Below, in pieces: positions 53,201 to 61,744 of a DNA stretch of 64,000 bases. Each line of letters opens with the position of its first letter. The first letter of the stretch is position 1. A program made the position numbers and the translations under genes. The DNA comes from Terebella lapidaria (taxonomy: Eukaryota > Annelida > Polychaeta > Terebellida > Terebellidae). The stretch spans positions 11,245,177-11,309,176 of the forward strand of contig OX424566.1 of the NCBI GenBank assembly GCA_949152475.1, in the 5' to 3' direction. The notes under the pieces were generated by a model. The model did no database searches and was not told the origin of the DNA. It saw nothing but the letters and a program-made list of their open reading frames with translations.

Positions 53201-56200
53201 TCTGGCAGTGCAGGACGGGTGGGGAAAAAAGTTAATTTTTCAGCAGAAAAAAATTGTGCAAATATCTCGTACGAGATCTGAAGAACATTGCCGATATGTG
53301 GGAAATATCAAGTTGTTTGGGAATATGACTCATGTGTTTCGCAAGACACAAAGACTGAATTGTTCCATGTCCATATAATATTTGCATAAGCGGCCACAAG
53401 TCTGGTATTTTGGCTGCTATATTGCATGACATTTTTTATGCATGACAAGTCTTCATTGCAGTGCTGCATATATTATAATGCCTGAAAATTGATTAGCAGA
53501 TCTACTGAATGGATTTCCTTTTTTTCTCAAAATATTTAAAGAAATGTACTTGCATTAGAAAGGTATACATGATATTACATGTACACAATTACTTGTATTA
53601 ACCTGAATATGAATACAGTGAGTATCTTCATTCAGTACACATGGTACACTTGGTAACTTTCTGAATGAAGGCAATTTCCTATCAACATTTTTTGCTGCTG
53701 ATCAATTAAGCTGGTATCTAAATGAGGGCATTCCATGGCATAGTTAATAGTTATCTAGTGAAGTGGGCAAATATTACATGTATCCTGCTACAAATAAGCA
53801 TGATATAACCATCACAAGGCTAAGATAACACATAACTTAGCAATTTCCACCACTAGAAACATGGCCCTACACAACAGAGCTTTGCTGCTTTTGGACAAAA
53901 ATGTAGCACAGAAACAGCGCATCGGGAAACCAGACCAGAAAACCCAAGGTCAAAAGAAATGTTGAAATGTGTCATTTCTCAGTTGGAAACCATTTAGCAC
54001 AAGATGTACTCGCAGTCTTGCGATGATTAGAAATCTAGTCATTTCCTATAAATGCAGCAAATATTTTCCACATGTGCATACATGTATATTTGTAGTGTAT
54101 ACAATCATGTATATTTGTATATTGTAAAGTGCATACATGCCTATTACATGTATCATTATACACCCCTACTTGGAACTGAAATCTGGCGGAAACAGATTTA
54201 GCGAACTTCCTTTCCTAATTTCTTAGTAATTGGAACCACACTACTAGTCTAGTTTTTATAATAATATACATGTCATGTATATCTGGATTTCCTATGAAGC
54301 AAATCACCCCCCACCCCCTCCCCCCTTCGTTTCCAAGCCCCAAAACATCTGCAGGTTTTCTCCAAATTTCTCTACAGATTTCGGAGTACACTGAAATATG
54401 GTACTCTGTTGTGATACTCAGTGTACCAAATGTACATTGGACTGGTACTACATGTACTTCTAGGAAGTACACCAGTGCGTGTACTGTGGGGTCAGTCTGA
54501 CTGTAAGCAGCTGGCTACTCGTGTCGCAGCACAGGAAATTCCTATCCACCCAGTAATACTCGTCACGACTTGAGTACTCCCAGCTTTCTGCTGCCCACAG
54601 CTAAAGTATGATTGCTTCCTTCGCAAACAAGAACACATCTGGGCAAATATTTCTGTGTCTGTGTCATTTCTGTCACACCAGAGGTTTTTTTTAACATGAA
54701 ACCCATACAAGTCATTGCATTTAGTTAAATTGCTCACTAAAGTTTAATTGGTTTCGCAAAAATAAGGCACATGATTGTAATGTGCATTTTTGTCATGATA
54801 TTTTGTCTTTTGTACTTTACTTTATCAGCAGTACCATTTTTTTCCTTATTGAATTGTGAAGATTCTATCATTTTTAATTGCGTTATCGTTGCGTTGATTG
54901 CATTACGCCATCAGCCAATTCATAAAATTTGCACTGATACAAAAGCCGCATGCACGTGAGCCGTCCTCTATCTTCCCGCGGGCATGTAAAAACGAACAAC
55001 ATGTTGCTGCAAAAAGCTGCGAACACATGTTGTTTCAAGGGGAAAAAGTGATTTAATTGACTGCCTTGAGGGGAAAGCACTGCCCAGTTTGACAACGACA
55101 CCATCACTTCACAGTGGGGTGCCCCCTTTGTTAGCCAGCCCCCATAGGTCAACCAGGTCAAAAGTGAGGGTGGCTGCAAATATAAACATAGCACCCACGC
55201 TCGCTCGCTCAGCAACATATGGTGTGTAATGCATGTTTCCATGGCAACAGATGTAGCCTGTTATAACAATGCAAGGGATGGTGGATAACAAGACATTTTA
55301 CATCATGTACTGCGAAGGGAAAAGTGCATCTCTGCGTGTTCTCGGAAATTATTGTAGCAGAACGAAGCAGAGAGGAACAGGAGAAAACTTGGTTATCTCA
55401 TAGCAAATCACAGTTCTTTACATCTGAAACTCCATTTAGTATGGGTAATACACTGAAGTATGCAATATGTTGAAAAGCTTTCTAGGAAAGATGGTAAACC
55501 ATGTCATTTCATGATATGGAATGCATTTTTCTCTACATGTATCTGATTGTTTCAATGCTTTAATACTGCAACGCCAGGAATGATAAATATATTCTTTGCA
55601 TGCATGAAAAACATGATAAATGCTACCAAAATCCCACCTTTCCAATTTCCACTGTCTATTTTTATTCTGCTAACATTTTCAAGACAGCTCTGCTGTACCT
55701 ACCCCCAAGGAGAATTAATGGAATTCAGTCGGCAGATGTTCTACATGTGACCTTGGAAACGACATTGTGCGAGGCAAATTGCAGAACTCAGAACTCCTAA
55801 CAGTCAATCTTGATAGCACAGTTTTAACCTTTCCTTAACTTCTAGGTAAGGCTGAACAAAACAGGATCCATAAATACACCACTACTGGAAATTTTGGTGT
55901 ATTATTCAGTCCAGTAGCAACAATATTAGATTTTTTTTCCAATAACTTGAATTTAAACTTTTTTTTTCAAATTGCTAAAGGATCAATTTATTGCGGACAC
56001 GGAAATAAAACTCCCATGACATGATAAGAAATACCATCATACATGTACATGATCATAAGTGAGCTACATCTACTTCAGTCGAAACATTCCGCGGAGCTTT
56101 TTTTTGGTAACAATAGCTACTCAATATAAACACATGTACCCATGAAAGTGATTGGCATGGGCCCAAATAGCACATCCGTGAGATGTCTTACAACAGTAAC

Positions 56201-57709
56201 TCAAGAAAGTGGCCGACATAAAGATGTTCTAGACCCTATTCGAGCCAATTATGAAGGGACAAAAACCGCCCACTTTGACTGCTGTTAATTAGCTTTTATA
56301 TTAGACGATATATCGCCCAGACAGCAGAAAAAGCAAAAACCGCAGACACACAAAAAAAGGCAATAGAAAAATCACTCATGTGAAAACCTGAAGAGGGCAT
56401 GGTTTTTGCGGGTGGGAGTTCATTTGTTTGTAGATGAAATGTACTCTCTATCACTGGCGAGATGCACCACCTCAAGTCCTCGAAAAATATGATGCCTGGT
56501 ATCACAAATGCACGAGCATCAACCGAAAAGTATGAAGTTTAGCGGAAATGGATAGCAAGAGATCTGAATAAATAGCAAGGGTACTTATTCTGCTGCTTTG
56601 TACAGTCACATAAAAATTATACTCTGGTCACATTCATGAATCAATTTACATTAATTTAGTTTGACATATATTTTGTCGTCTAGACTATGACATGTAATTG
56701 ACTAATCTTCATACCATTTAAACCTAATCATATCGTAACATTAGTAAATTGTTCATGTAATATGGTAATGGCATATTGCCACGGTAAACAAACACTATAA
56801 ATTGAAGAATGCAATAAAACTGTTCAATCAACGATTCAATACGCTTGTCAGATCAAAGCACTCACTGAACCTGATACATAGTTAGTATGATACACATAGC
56901 CCTATTGTGTTTCAGTGATTGTTCCAATTAAGAGGCTTTTTTGATGTGAAATCTGAGATGCTTAAAGTTTTTTTTGGCCGACCTATGCTGTGTGTGAAAC
57001 ATGAATGCGTATTGCGTAATGTATGTTTTATTCTGCCTTTTCATCCCCAGTGAAGATTATTTAAAATATTTACAATGTACATATCATTTTTGCAAGTGCA
57101 TGTATACTTATATTCATTAATACCACTCTTTTTTAATTTCACTGTAAATCAAAGGAATATTTAGGTCTATATATGGGTTAGATCATGTAGATAGGTACAT
57201 GAAATGTGAATAATATGGAAGTTTGTGTTCTCGTTTGAACAGATGTTCAGGGAGTCAAAGGGTTAATGATGGGGCTGTGTATTGGCTGGTGTTCTCATGT
57301 ATCACTCACCAAAATTCAGGGTCAGATTCACACTGTTGGGATATTGTATATCTCCCAGCATCGTAGAACTTTGCCACCAGGTAAGGTTGTTAACGTTGTG
57401 AAAATCCGTCAGGTAACGTGAAGGATGCCCCCGTGATGAATTCCTCTGATCACAAATATCGCACGATTTCCTAGCTCCACTTTGCAAGCCCGTCTGCAGT
57501 TGAATGCAGTACTCTTCAGGGCCATTTTGGCCGCAGGTATCGGTGGCTTCGACAATTTTGTTGAAGGCTGCGTTTTCGAAGGGTGGCTGACATCTTTGCG
57601 CGCGGCCCTCGCGATCGTAGCAAGACACGCGATTTCGCACGGCTTTTGCGAGCACTATGCACGACAAACACACTAACAAAGTCACAGAAATCCTGCCCAT
57701 TCTGGCCAT
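15245..57709 (-). CDS. LAMC1: Laminin subunit gamma-1-type, complete, 26 coding exons
   Basis: Exons in order: 57310-57709, 50170-50471, 49319-49449, 29493-29671, 28985-29173, 27659-27776, 27370-27480, 27125-27261, 26893-27015, 26398-26700, 26008-26232, 25579-25764, 25248-25377, 24976-25088, 24635-24793, 24161-24313, 23776-23916, 20046-20237, 19435-19747, 17854-17991, 17330-17507, 17051-17173, 16782-16896, 16312-16511, 15773-16031, 15245-15528. All are GT-AG with matching phases, totalling 1633 residues (human LAMC1 is 1609). Order: signal peptide, LN domain, LE repeats, laminin IV domain, LE repeats, coiled coil. The product is secreted and assembles with alpha and beta chains into basement-membrane laminin. 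The start at 57709 gives a typical signal peptide ([15 protein letters not shown]). A single-copy ancestor of vertebrate gamma-1/gamma-3 is also possible; the sequence is closest to gamma-1. Confidence 0.95.
18151..19318 (+). mobile_element. Helentron-like non-autonomous element F, in laminin intron 19
   Basis: It starts with AACTAGACAT, then a hairpin (AAAGCC/GGCTTT), then GGCATCCC. It ends in a 29-nt hairpin (19287-19315) with 13-nt arms AGGCCTCCCGATT and AATCGGGATGCCT, followed by AAT. The right arm contains the inverted copy of the 5' GGCATCCC. The 3' tail (GGAAACCGAACGGCGG, an A-rich run, AACAGACAAAA) is shared with the element ending at 33310. The interior includes long G runs (18689-18704 and 18791-18800). 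It has no coding capacity and is probably mobilised in trans, if at all. Confidence 0.6.
20452..23678 (+). mobile_element. Helentron-like non-autonomous element A, in laminin intron 17
   Basis: The 5' end is AACTAGGCG, then a hairpin (CGGTCG/CGACCG), then GTATCCCCCG. The interior holds two tandem arrays: units of about 115-125 bp (about 20640-22370, with GAAATTGGAGCCAGATCGAA in most units) and units of about 130-175 bp (22380-23010, with CAATAATAGACTTAACTA). A 168-bp duplication follows at 23261-23600. The 3' end is a 29-nt hairpin (23647-23675), arms GTATCCGCCGAAC and GTTCGGGGGATAC, then AAT. It ends 97 bases from laminin exon 17. A hAT-like element is inserted at 21012-21699. Copies of the same family lie at 30008-45914 and 40313-41775. 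Confidence 0.7.
21012..21699. mobile_element. hAT-like non-autonomous element inserted in element A
   Basis: The ends are CAGGGCTCCCGATAG and, inverted, CAGTGCTCCCGGTAG. Flanking 8-mers AGTTAATT and AGTTATAT are an imperfect 8-bp target duplication, as expected for hAT elements. The host tandem unit continues on the far side. A small inverted motif with TGCGTAAT/ATTACGCA lies near the left end. The open frame inside (21221-21487) shows no transposase features. Confidence 0.6.
23776..29671 (-). CDS. LAMC1: Laminin exons 4-17: LE repeats and laminin IV domain
   Basis: Exons 4-8 encode the first LE (EGF-like) array (residues ~278-515). Exons 8-11 encode the laminin IV domain (~515-690), which interrupts an LE repeat. 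Exons 11-17 encode the second LE array (~690-1035). The nidogen-binding loop is in exon 13 (25248-25377), where NIDYNAV at residues ~834-840 aligns with vertebrate NIDPNAV. Exon lengths of 110-190 bp and mostly phase 1 junctions fit an LE-repeat gene. Confidence 0.94.
24802..24823 (+). repeat. 22-base poly-G (poly-C on the laminin strand) at a splice acceptor
   Basis: On the coding strand this is an unbroken C run ending 8 bases before the first base of laminin exon 15 (24793). It therefore serves as the polypyrimidine tract of that acceptor (…CTCCTACAG). Such runs vary in length, so it is likely polymorphic. Confidence 0.75.
28020..28280. mobile_element. TTAA-flanked foldback MITE, 261 bp, in laminin intron 5
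   Basis: The ends read TTAAA[C/G]GGGCACTATATGGG in inverted orientation, and pairing continues through the element. GGTCAGAT.ACGTTTTTG and CTGCCGAGCC blocks match their counterparts on the other side, so the whole is one palindrome. TTAA at both ends suggests piggyBac-type insertion. There is no coding capacity. Confidence 0.72.
31288..33310 (+). mobile_element. Helentron-like element C carrying a ~148-bp satellite, nested in element B
   Basis: It begins AACTAGACG, then a hairpin (AAGGC/GCCTT), then GGGGCATTTCG. It ends with the hairpin GGGCATTTCG-AGC-CGAAATGCCC (33284-33306) and TAAT. Tandem units of about 148 bp fill about 31540-32880, each with GAGCTCCGTTTCGCTCTA and GAGATACGGCCAAACAGGAA; one unit is about 9 bases shorter. 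The last 380 bases are non-repetitive and match the tail of element F. Open frames on the minus strand follow the repeat and are not genes. Confidence 0.65.
34462..35127 (+). repeat. 5' LTR
   Basis: It is 666 bases, beginning about TATCAGAG and ending about CCCACAAT. It matches 45173-45838 along its whole length with no difference that I could see. The exact edges are uncertain by two or three bases because the target is AT-rich. A late ATTTAATAAAAC may be its poly(A) signal. Confidence 0.88.
35957..36576 (+). pseudogene. Retroelement gag, first part
   Basis: The translated sequence has the look of a Ty3/gypsy capsid region, with a [14 protein letters not shown]-type block and a C-terminal helical region. 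It stops being gag-like where the GC-rich TIR element begins at 36577. It is treated as a fossil part. Confidence 0.65.
36577..38169. mobile_element. GC-rich TIR element D inserted in the retroelement gag
   Basis: The terminal inverted repeats are about 29 bp, CGGGCTCCGGCCGCC… on the left (36577-36605) and its inverse on the right (38141-38169), with one mismatch seen. Near the left end GCCGGGGTGCGGCCGCCTGT is directly repeated. Near the right end a perfect 21-bp stem with loop GGTA lies at 38072-38117. The centre is AT-rich with a direct duplication (about 37660-37910). No transposase is seen and the superfamily is unassigned. Confidence 0.65.
38170..38569 (+). pseudogene. Retroelement gag, nucleocapsid part
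   Basis: A Gln-rich, then highly charged Arg/Asp/His stretch ends in a Cys/His-rich segment of zinc-knuckle type. This is what the 3' part of a gypsy gag normally holds. Confidence 0.6.
38690..40312 (+). pseudogene. Retroelement pol, protease and first part of reverse transcriptase
   Basis: Near the start is an aspartic-protease signature (LIDTGANV). A spacer follows, then the gypsy reverse-transcriptase N-terminal blocks ending with LDLAQAF and [10 protein letters not shown]. The region ends where element E begins. Confidence 0.85.
40313..41775 (+). mobile_element. Helentron-like element E, inserted in the retroelement pol
   Basis: Same family as A and B but shorter (1463 bp). It starts AACTAGACGCTTCCGG, then GTATCCCCCG. 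It has fewer units of both tandem arrays and a single copy of the 168-bp block. A GGACGC microsatellite precedes the 3' hairpin (41743-41772), then AAT. The flanking bases are T on both sides. Because it sits inside a retroelement with identical LTRs, it is among the youngest insertions here. Confidence 0.72.
41776..44427 (+). pseudogene. Retroelement pol, rest of RT, RNase H, integrase, chromodomain-like end
   Basis: In order: the YADD block of reverse transcriptase, RNase H (LYTDASG), an integrase zinc finger and catalytic core ([16 protein letters not shown]), and a basic C-terminus with a chromodomain-like [10 protein letters not shown]. The order RT-RH-IN places it in Ty3/gypsy. An open frame runs into it from the end of element E; that is a chance read-through of the insertion. 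Confidence 0.86.
44428..45172 (+). other. Untranslated 3' part of the LTR retroelement
   Basis: AT-rich, non-coding sequence between the end of pol and the 3' LTR, ending in the purine-rich tract. No further gene such as envelope is visible. Confidence 0.6.
45173..45838 (+). repeat. 3' LTR
   Basis: Same sequence as 34462-35127. It is preceded by a purine-rich tract (GAAAGGGGCAGA, about 45161-45172) and followed directly by the severed 5' end of element B. Confidence 0.88.
45915..49318 (-). other. Remaining original sequence of laminin intron 3
   Basis: AT-rich intron sequence with two poly-C runs (about 46263-46276 and 46304-46321). A 123-codon open frame at 47125-47496 (+) has a basic Lys run but no recognised domain. 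I see no exon and no element with clear ends. Confidence 0.5.
49319..50471 (-). CDS. LAMC1: Laminin exons 2-3: rest of the LN domain
   Basis: Exon 2 (50170-50471) and exon 3 (49319-49449) complete the LN domain to residue ~277. Near-invariant gamma-chain blocks are present: [40 protein letters not shown], and [14 protein letters not shown] at the end. Exon 3 ends inside the Arg codon, which is completed by exon 4 across a 19.6-kb intron. Confidence 0.94.
50472..57309 (-). other. Laminin intron 1
   Basis: A 6.8-kb first intron, a common place for enhancers, but no specific regulatory site can be claimed. It contains a mariner-type MITE (50636-50812), a G run (51722-51734) and many ACATGTA motifs. 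No coding exon was recognised on either strand. Confidence 0.5.
50636..50812. mobile_element. Tc1/mariner-type MITE, 177 bp
   Basis: The ends read CAGTAGTCCCTGCAAGATAA and, inverted, CAGTGGTCCCTGTAAGATAA, with TA on both sides as the target duplication. The interior contains further AGGTCTTATCT-type inverted motifs. No coding capacity. Confidence 0.78.
57310..57709 (-). CDS. LAMC1: Laminin exon 1: signal peptide and start of LN domain
   Basis: Residues 1-133. A basic start (MARMGR) leads into a hydrophobic core and a likely cleavage after AKA (residue ~23). The LN domain follows with conserved Cys residues and the motifs [11 protein letters not shown] and TWWQSSTM, as in gamma chains, where LN domains drive polymerisation of the laminin network. 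Several N-glycosylation sequons are visible (RNSS, NNLT, VNLT). The frame is open upstream to 57811, but the earlier Met would bury the signal peptide. The donor is GGTGAG at 57309. Confidence 0.93.
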
Positions 57710-58251
57710 TTTTCGCTCGCTGGTCGTGCAAGCCTGTGCAAACTTCCACGATCCAAGTCGGCTGCCGTACGTTCGCTCCCCGATCCGCACTCTCTCGATG
57801 CAACTTCTCAAAGTTTACGAGCCAGCGCGCGGGGGATTCTGGGTAAAAAACCAATTAACCACACAACTTTTTACTTCGGATACCTGCCGCCAGATAGCGC
57901 CCCCGGTACAAAAGCTACATAGTTCCTGGATCGCGGTGTAAATGCTGAACACATGTTCAATGTGTTTTTTCACTGTAGAAGGAATTTTAGTGGGGGCGGA
58001 TAACGGACAAACAAATTATGCTGATTTCAAGCCTATTGAGGTAGGCCCTAAAAATTCCTCTTAAAAATTCATACTCTGCTCTACTGGTACTGATATTTTA
58101 CTGGTACTGTTGATCTTTATTTCGATCTGAACTTATTTTACCATTTGGCGACAATGTTTGAAACGTAAATTCGTATTGACTGTCAAAATACCATAAGAAA
58201 TAACCACTCAAGTGAAAACTTCAAAGAGTGTAACATAATCGGTCATAACCT
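57710..58251 (-). promoter_or_regulatory. Probable laminin promoter and 5' UTR
   Basis: This stretch directly upstream of the laminin ATG is richer in CpG near the gene (57540-57840) than the surrounding AT-rich DNA, which suggests a promoter. No TATA box or transcription start can be fixed from sequence alone. Confidence 0.35.
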
Positions 58252-58814
58252 TTGTTGTTCTCTTACGAAAACCTTGATTCTGCTCAGCCGTCGCTATTGT
58301 GTATGGTTCCTTTGGTCAGAATGGATATCCAATATGTGCTCTTTTGGTACAAGAGAAGATTGCGTCCACCAGAATGCCAGAGTACCCTCAAGCCAAAGAA
58401 GTTTGTTCAATGGTTCCAGTGCTCTCTGAAACATCTTCATCTCGATGAGCAGTCCGTCATTCTTAAGGCAGCGGCGTGTACGAGGATATCTCGTCCATCA
58501 ACCATGGGCTTAAGCCCTGGCGCTTTTTGGTCTTGCTGTCAGACTCTGATCTAAAGAATTGAGAGGCTTACCTCAGCCGAGTGCACCTAATTACCAACAT
58601 GTTAGACTGGCTGTGTTTCTCAGTGACAAGATCATTTATCTCATGATGGAGTTCGACCCAAACACTACTAAACACGCCAACTCAAATCCTGGTTCCTGAC
58701 CTAGTAAAAAATGAAGCATGTCTTATGGTAGGTGAACAAGTCTGTCAACCAGACGCCAAAGGAGTCACAAGTAGAGGGGATCAATGTAATTTTAGCCACA
58801 GAGACGCCTTCCTT
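58252..58814. pseudogene. Degraded retroelement-like sequence, left part
   Basis: Broken protein-like stretches on the plus strand, including one resembling LSDKIIYLMMEFDPNT, suggest an old retroelement. The family is uncertain; together with 61745-62400, a DIRS-like (tyrosine-recombinase) element is my best guess. It is an old, heavily broken fossil, interrupted by the element at 58815. Confidence 0.28.
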
Positions 58815-61744
58815 AAAATTAGCCCAATGGGCTAGAAAGGTTACCGGAGAAATATACAGAGTTAAGCCGAGAAAGTTGAAGGTCAAATTCAAGGTGACCA
58901 CTGAAATCGCCATATCTCTAACCTTGAAAATGGGATCAAAGGTTAAATTCTAGATCACCAAACTATTCAGCATACATCAGTTCCTATATGTTCACTATGG
59001 ACCCCTAAGCTGTAAATTTGATAATAAGCGAGATATAAGCCATTTTGTAATCTGACTTTGAAAATAAAATGACTGACCTTGAAATTTAGGTCAAAGGTCG
59101 AATTCAATATCATTAAAATATTCAGAATATATCATTTCCTATATGTTCACAATTGATTCCTAAGCTGTAAAGTCGATAATAAGCAAGATATTAGCCATTT
59201 TGTCCTGTTGACCTTGAAAATGAGGTCAAAAGTCAAATTCAAGGTCACTAGAATATTCAGCATATATCATTTCCTATATGTTCACAATTGATTCCTAAGC
59301 TGTAAAGTCGCTAATAAGCAAGATTTTGGCCATTTTGTCCTGTGACCTTGAAAATGAGATCAAAGGTCTAATTCAAGGTCACGAAAATATTCAGCATATA
59401 TCATTTCCTATATGTTCACAATTGATTCCTAAGCTGTAAAGTCGATAATAAGCAAGATATTAGCCATTTTGTCATGTGACCTTGAAAATGAGGTCAAAGG
59501 TCAAGTTCAAGGTCACGAGAATATTCAGCATATATCATTTCCTATATGTTCACAATTGATTCCTAAGCTGTAAAGTCGATAATAAGCAAGATATTAGCCA
59601 TTTTGTCATGTGACCTTGAAAATGAGGTCAAAGGTCAAATTCAAGGTCACGAGAATTTTCAGCATATATCATTTCCTGTATGTTCACAATTGATTCCTAA
59701 GCTGTAAAGTTGCTAATAAGCAAGATATTGGCCATTTTGTCCTGTGACCTTGAAAATGAGGTAAAAGGTCAAATTCAAGGTCACGAAAATATTCAGCATA
59801 TATCATTTCCTAAATGTTCACAATTGATTCCTAAGCTGTAAAGTCGATAATAAGCGAGATATTAGCAATTTCGTCCTGTGAACTTGAAAATGAGGTCAAA
59901 GGTCAAATTCAAGGTCACTAGAATATTCAGCATATATCATTTCCTATATGTTCACAATTGATTCCTAAGCTGTAAAGTCGCTAATAAGCAAGATATTGGC
60001 CATTTTGTCCTGTGACCTTGAAAATGAGATCAAAGGTCTAATTCAAGGTCACGAAAATATTCAGCATATATCATTTCCTATATGTTCACAATTGATTCCT
60101 AAGCTGTAAAGTCGATAATAAGCAAGATATTAGCCATTTTGTCATGTGACCTTGAAAATGAGGTCAAAGGTCAAGTTCAAGGTCACGAGAATATTCAGCA
60201 TATATCATTTCCTATATGTTCACAATTGATTCCTAAGCTGTAAAGTCGATAATAAGCAAGATATTAGCCATTTTGTCATGTGACCTTGAAAATGAGGTCA
60301 AAGGTCAAATTCAAGGTCACGAGAATTTTCAGCATATATCATTTCCTGTATGTTCACAAATGATTCCTAAGCTGTAAAGTTGCTAATAAGCAAGATATTG
60401 GCCATTTTGTCCTGTGACCTTGAAAATGAGGTAAAAGGTCAAATTCAAGGTCACGAAAATATTCAGCATATATCATTTCCTAAATGTTCACAATTGATTC
60501 CTAAGCTGTAAAGTCGATAATAAGCGAGATATTAGCAATTTCGTCCTGTGAACTTGAAAATGAGGTCAAAGGTCAAATTCAAGGTCACGAGAATATTCAG
60601 CATATATCATTTCCTATATGTTCACAATTGATTCCTAAGCTGTAAAGTCGATAATAAGCGAGATATTAGCAATTTTGTCCTGTGACCTTGGAAATGAGGT
60701 CAAAGGTCAAATTCAAGGTCACAAAAATATTCAGCATATATAATTTCTTATATGTTCACTATTGATTCCTAAACTGTAAAGTCGATAATAAGCGAGATAT
60801 TAGCCATTTTGTCCTGTGACCTTGAAAATGAGGTCAAAGGTCAAATTCAAGGTCACGAAAATATTCAGCGTATATCATTTCCTATATGTCCACAATTCAT
60901 TCCTAGTCTCTAATGTCAATATTAAGTGAGATATTAGGCTTAATGTGTCCCATTATAAACCATAGGAAAATTTAACATGGGAAAGTCACATTTGGGCCGA
61001 GTTTGGGCCCAAAATGGCCCACTTCAAGCGATTCAAGGGCAACGAAATTTATACATGTAACAGGGGTACATATGAGGTGTGTTTTTCATCAATAAGAAAA
61101 AAAAGTTACTGAACAGATTTTGAGAAAACGACCGTCAAAGTCCAAAATTGGCCATTTTTCGACGAAAACGGCCGCTATGGCCTTGAAACCAAGGTCAGAG
61201 GTCAAATTCAAGGTCACGACAATATTCAGCATATATCATTTCCTATATGTCCACAATTGATTCCTAGTCTCTAATCTCAATATTAAGTGAGATATTGGGC
61301 TTTAATGTGTCCCATTATAAAGCATAGGAGAATTTAACATGGGAAAGTCCCATTTGGGCCGAGTTTGGGGCCAAAATGGCCCACTTCGAGCGATTCAAGG
61401 GCAACGAAACTTATACACATTATGAAGGACATAATAAGGCATCCTTGTGCAAAAAAGAAAAAAAGTTACTGAACAGGTTTTGAGAAAATGGTCGCCAAAG
61501 TCCAAAATTGGCCGATTTTCAACGAAAACGGCCGCCATTTTGAAAATATTGCGAAAATCAAAAAAATAAAAAATACCTCCTTCTTGAATTATTTTTAAGC
61601 ATTTTTGTGCAAAATTTCAGAAAGATTCAACCGTAAACAAAAAAGATAAAAATGTGAACAACGGACTACGACGGACGACGACGACGGACGACGGACGCAA
61701 CGCCATGCCAATAGGTTAGCGGACCATAGGTCCGGTAACCTAAA
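58815..61744 (+). mobile_element. Helentron-like element G with a 134-bp nuclear-receptor-site satellite
   Basis: The 5' end is AAAATTAGCC with a hairpin (AGCCCAATGGGCT), then AGGTTACCGG. About 15 tandem units of 134 bp fill 58870-60890. Most contain TGACCTTGA and TCAAGGTCA, and eight contain a perfect AGGTCAAAGGTCA. A non-tandem part follows, with one diverged longer duplication (60900-61150 and 61250-61520), then an ACGACGG microsatellite. The 3' hairpin is 61713-61741, arms AGGTTAGCGGACC and GGTCCGGTAACCT. Only the 5' part of a related copy is seen, at 1-597. No coding region. Confidence 0.68.
59340..60679 (+). repeat. Higher-order duplication: 5 monomers x 2
   Basis: 59340-60009 and 60010-60679 are nearly identical over 670 bases (5 x 134). 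Monomer-specific variants recur in the same order: GAGATCAAAGGTCTAATT, then TTTCCTGTATG, then GAGGTAAAAGG, then TTTCCTAAATG. Only a few differences are visible, such as ACAATTG versus ACAAATG. This is a recent block duplication within an older array. Confidence 0.82.

Noticed and set aside
57710-57811. Upstream in-frame Met for laminin
   Set aside because: It would place 34 polar residues before the hydrophobic signal core; the Met at 57709 gives a normal signal peptide.
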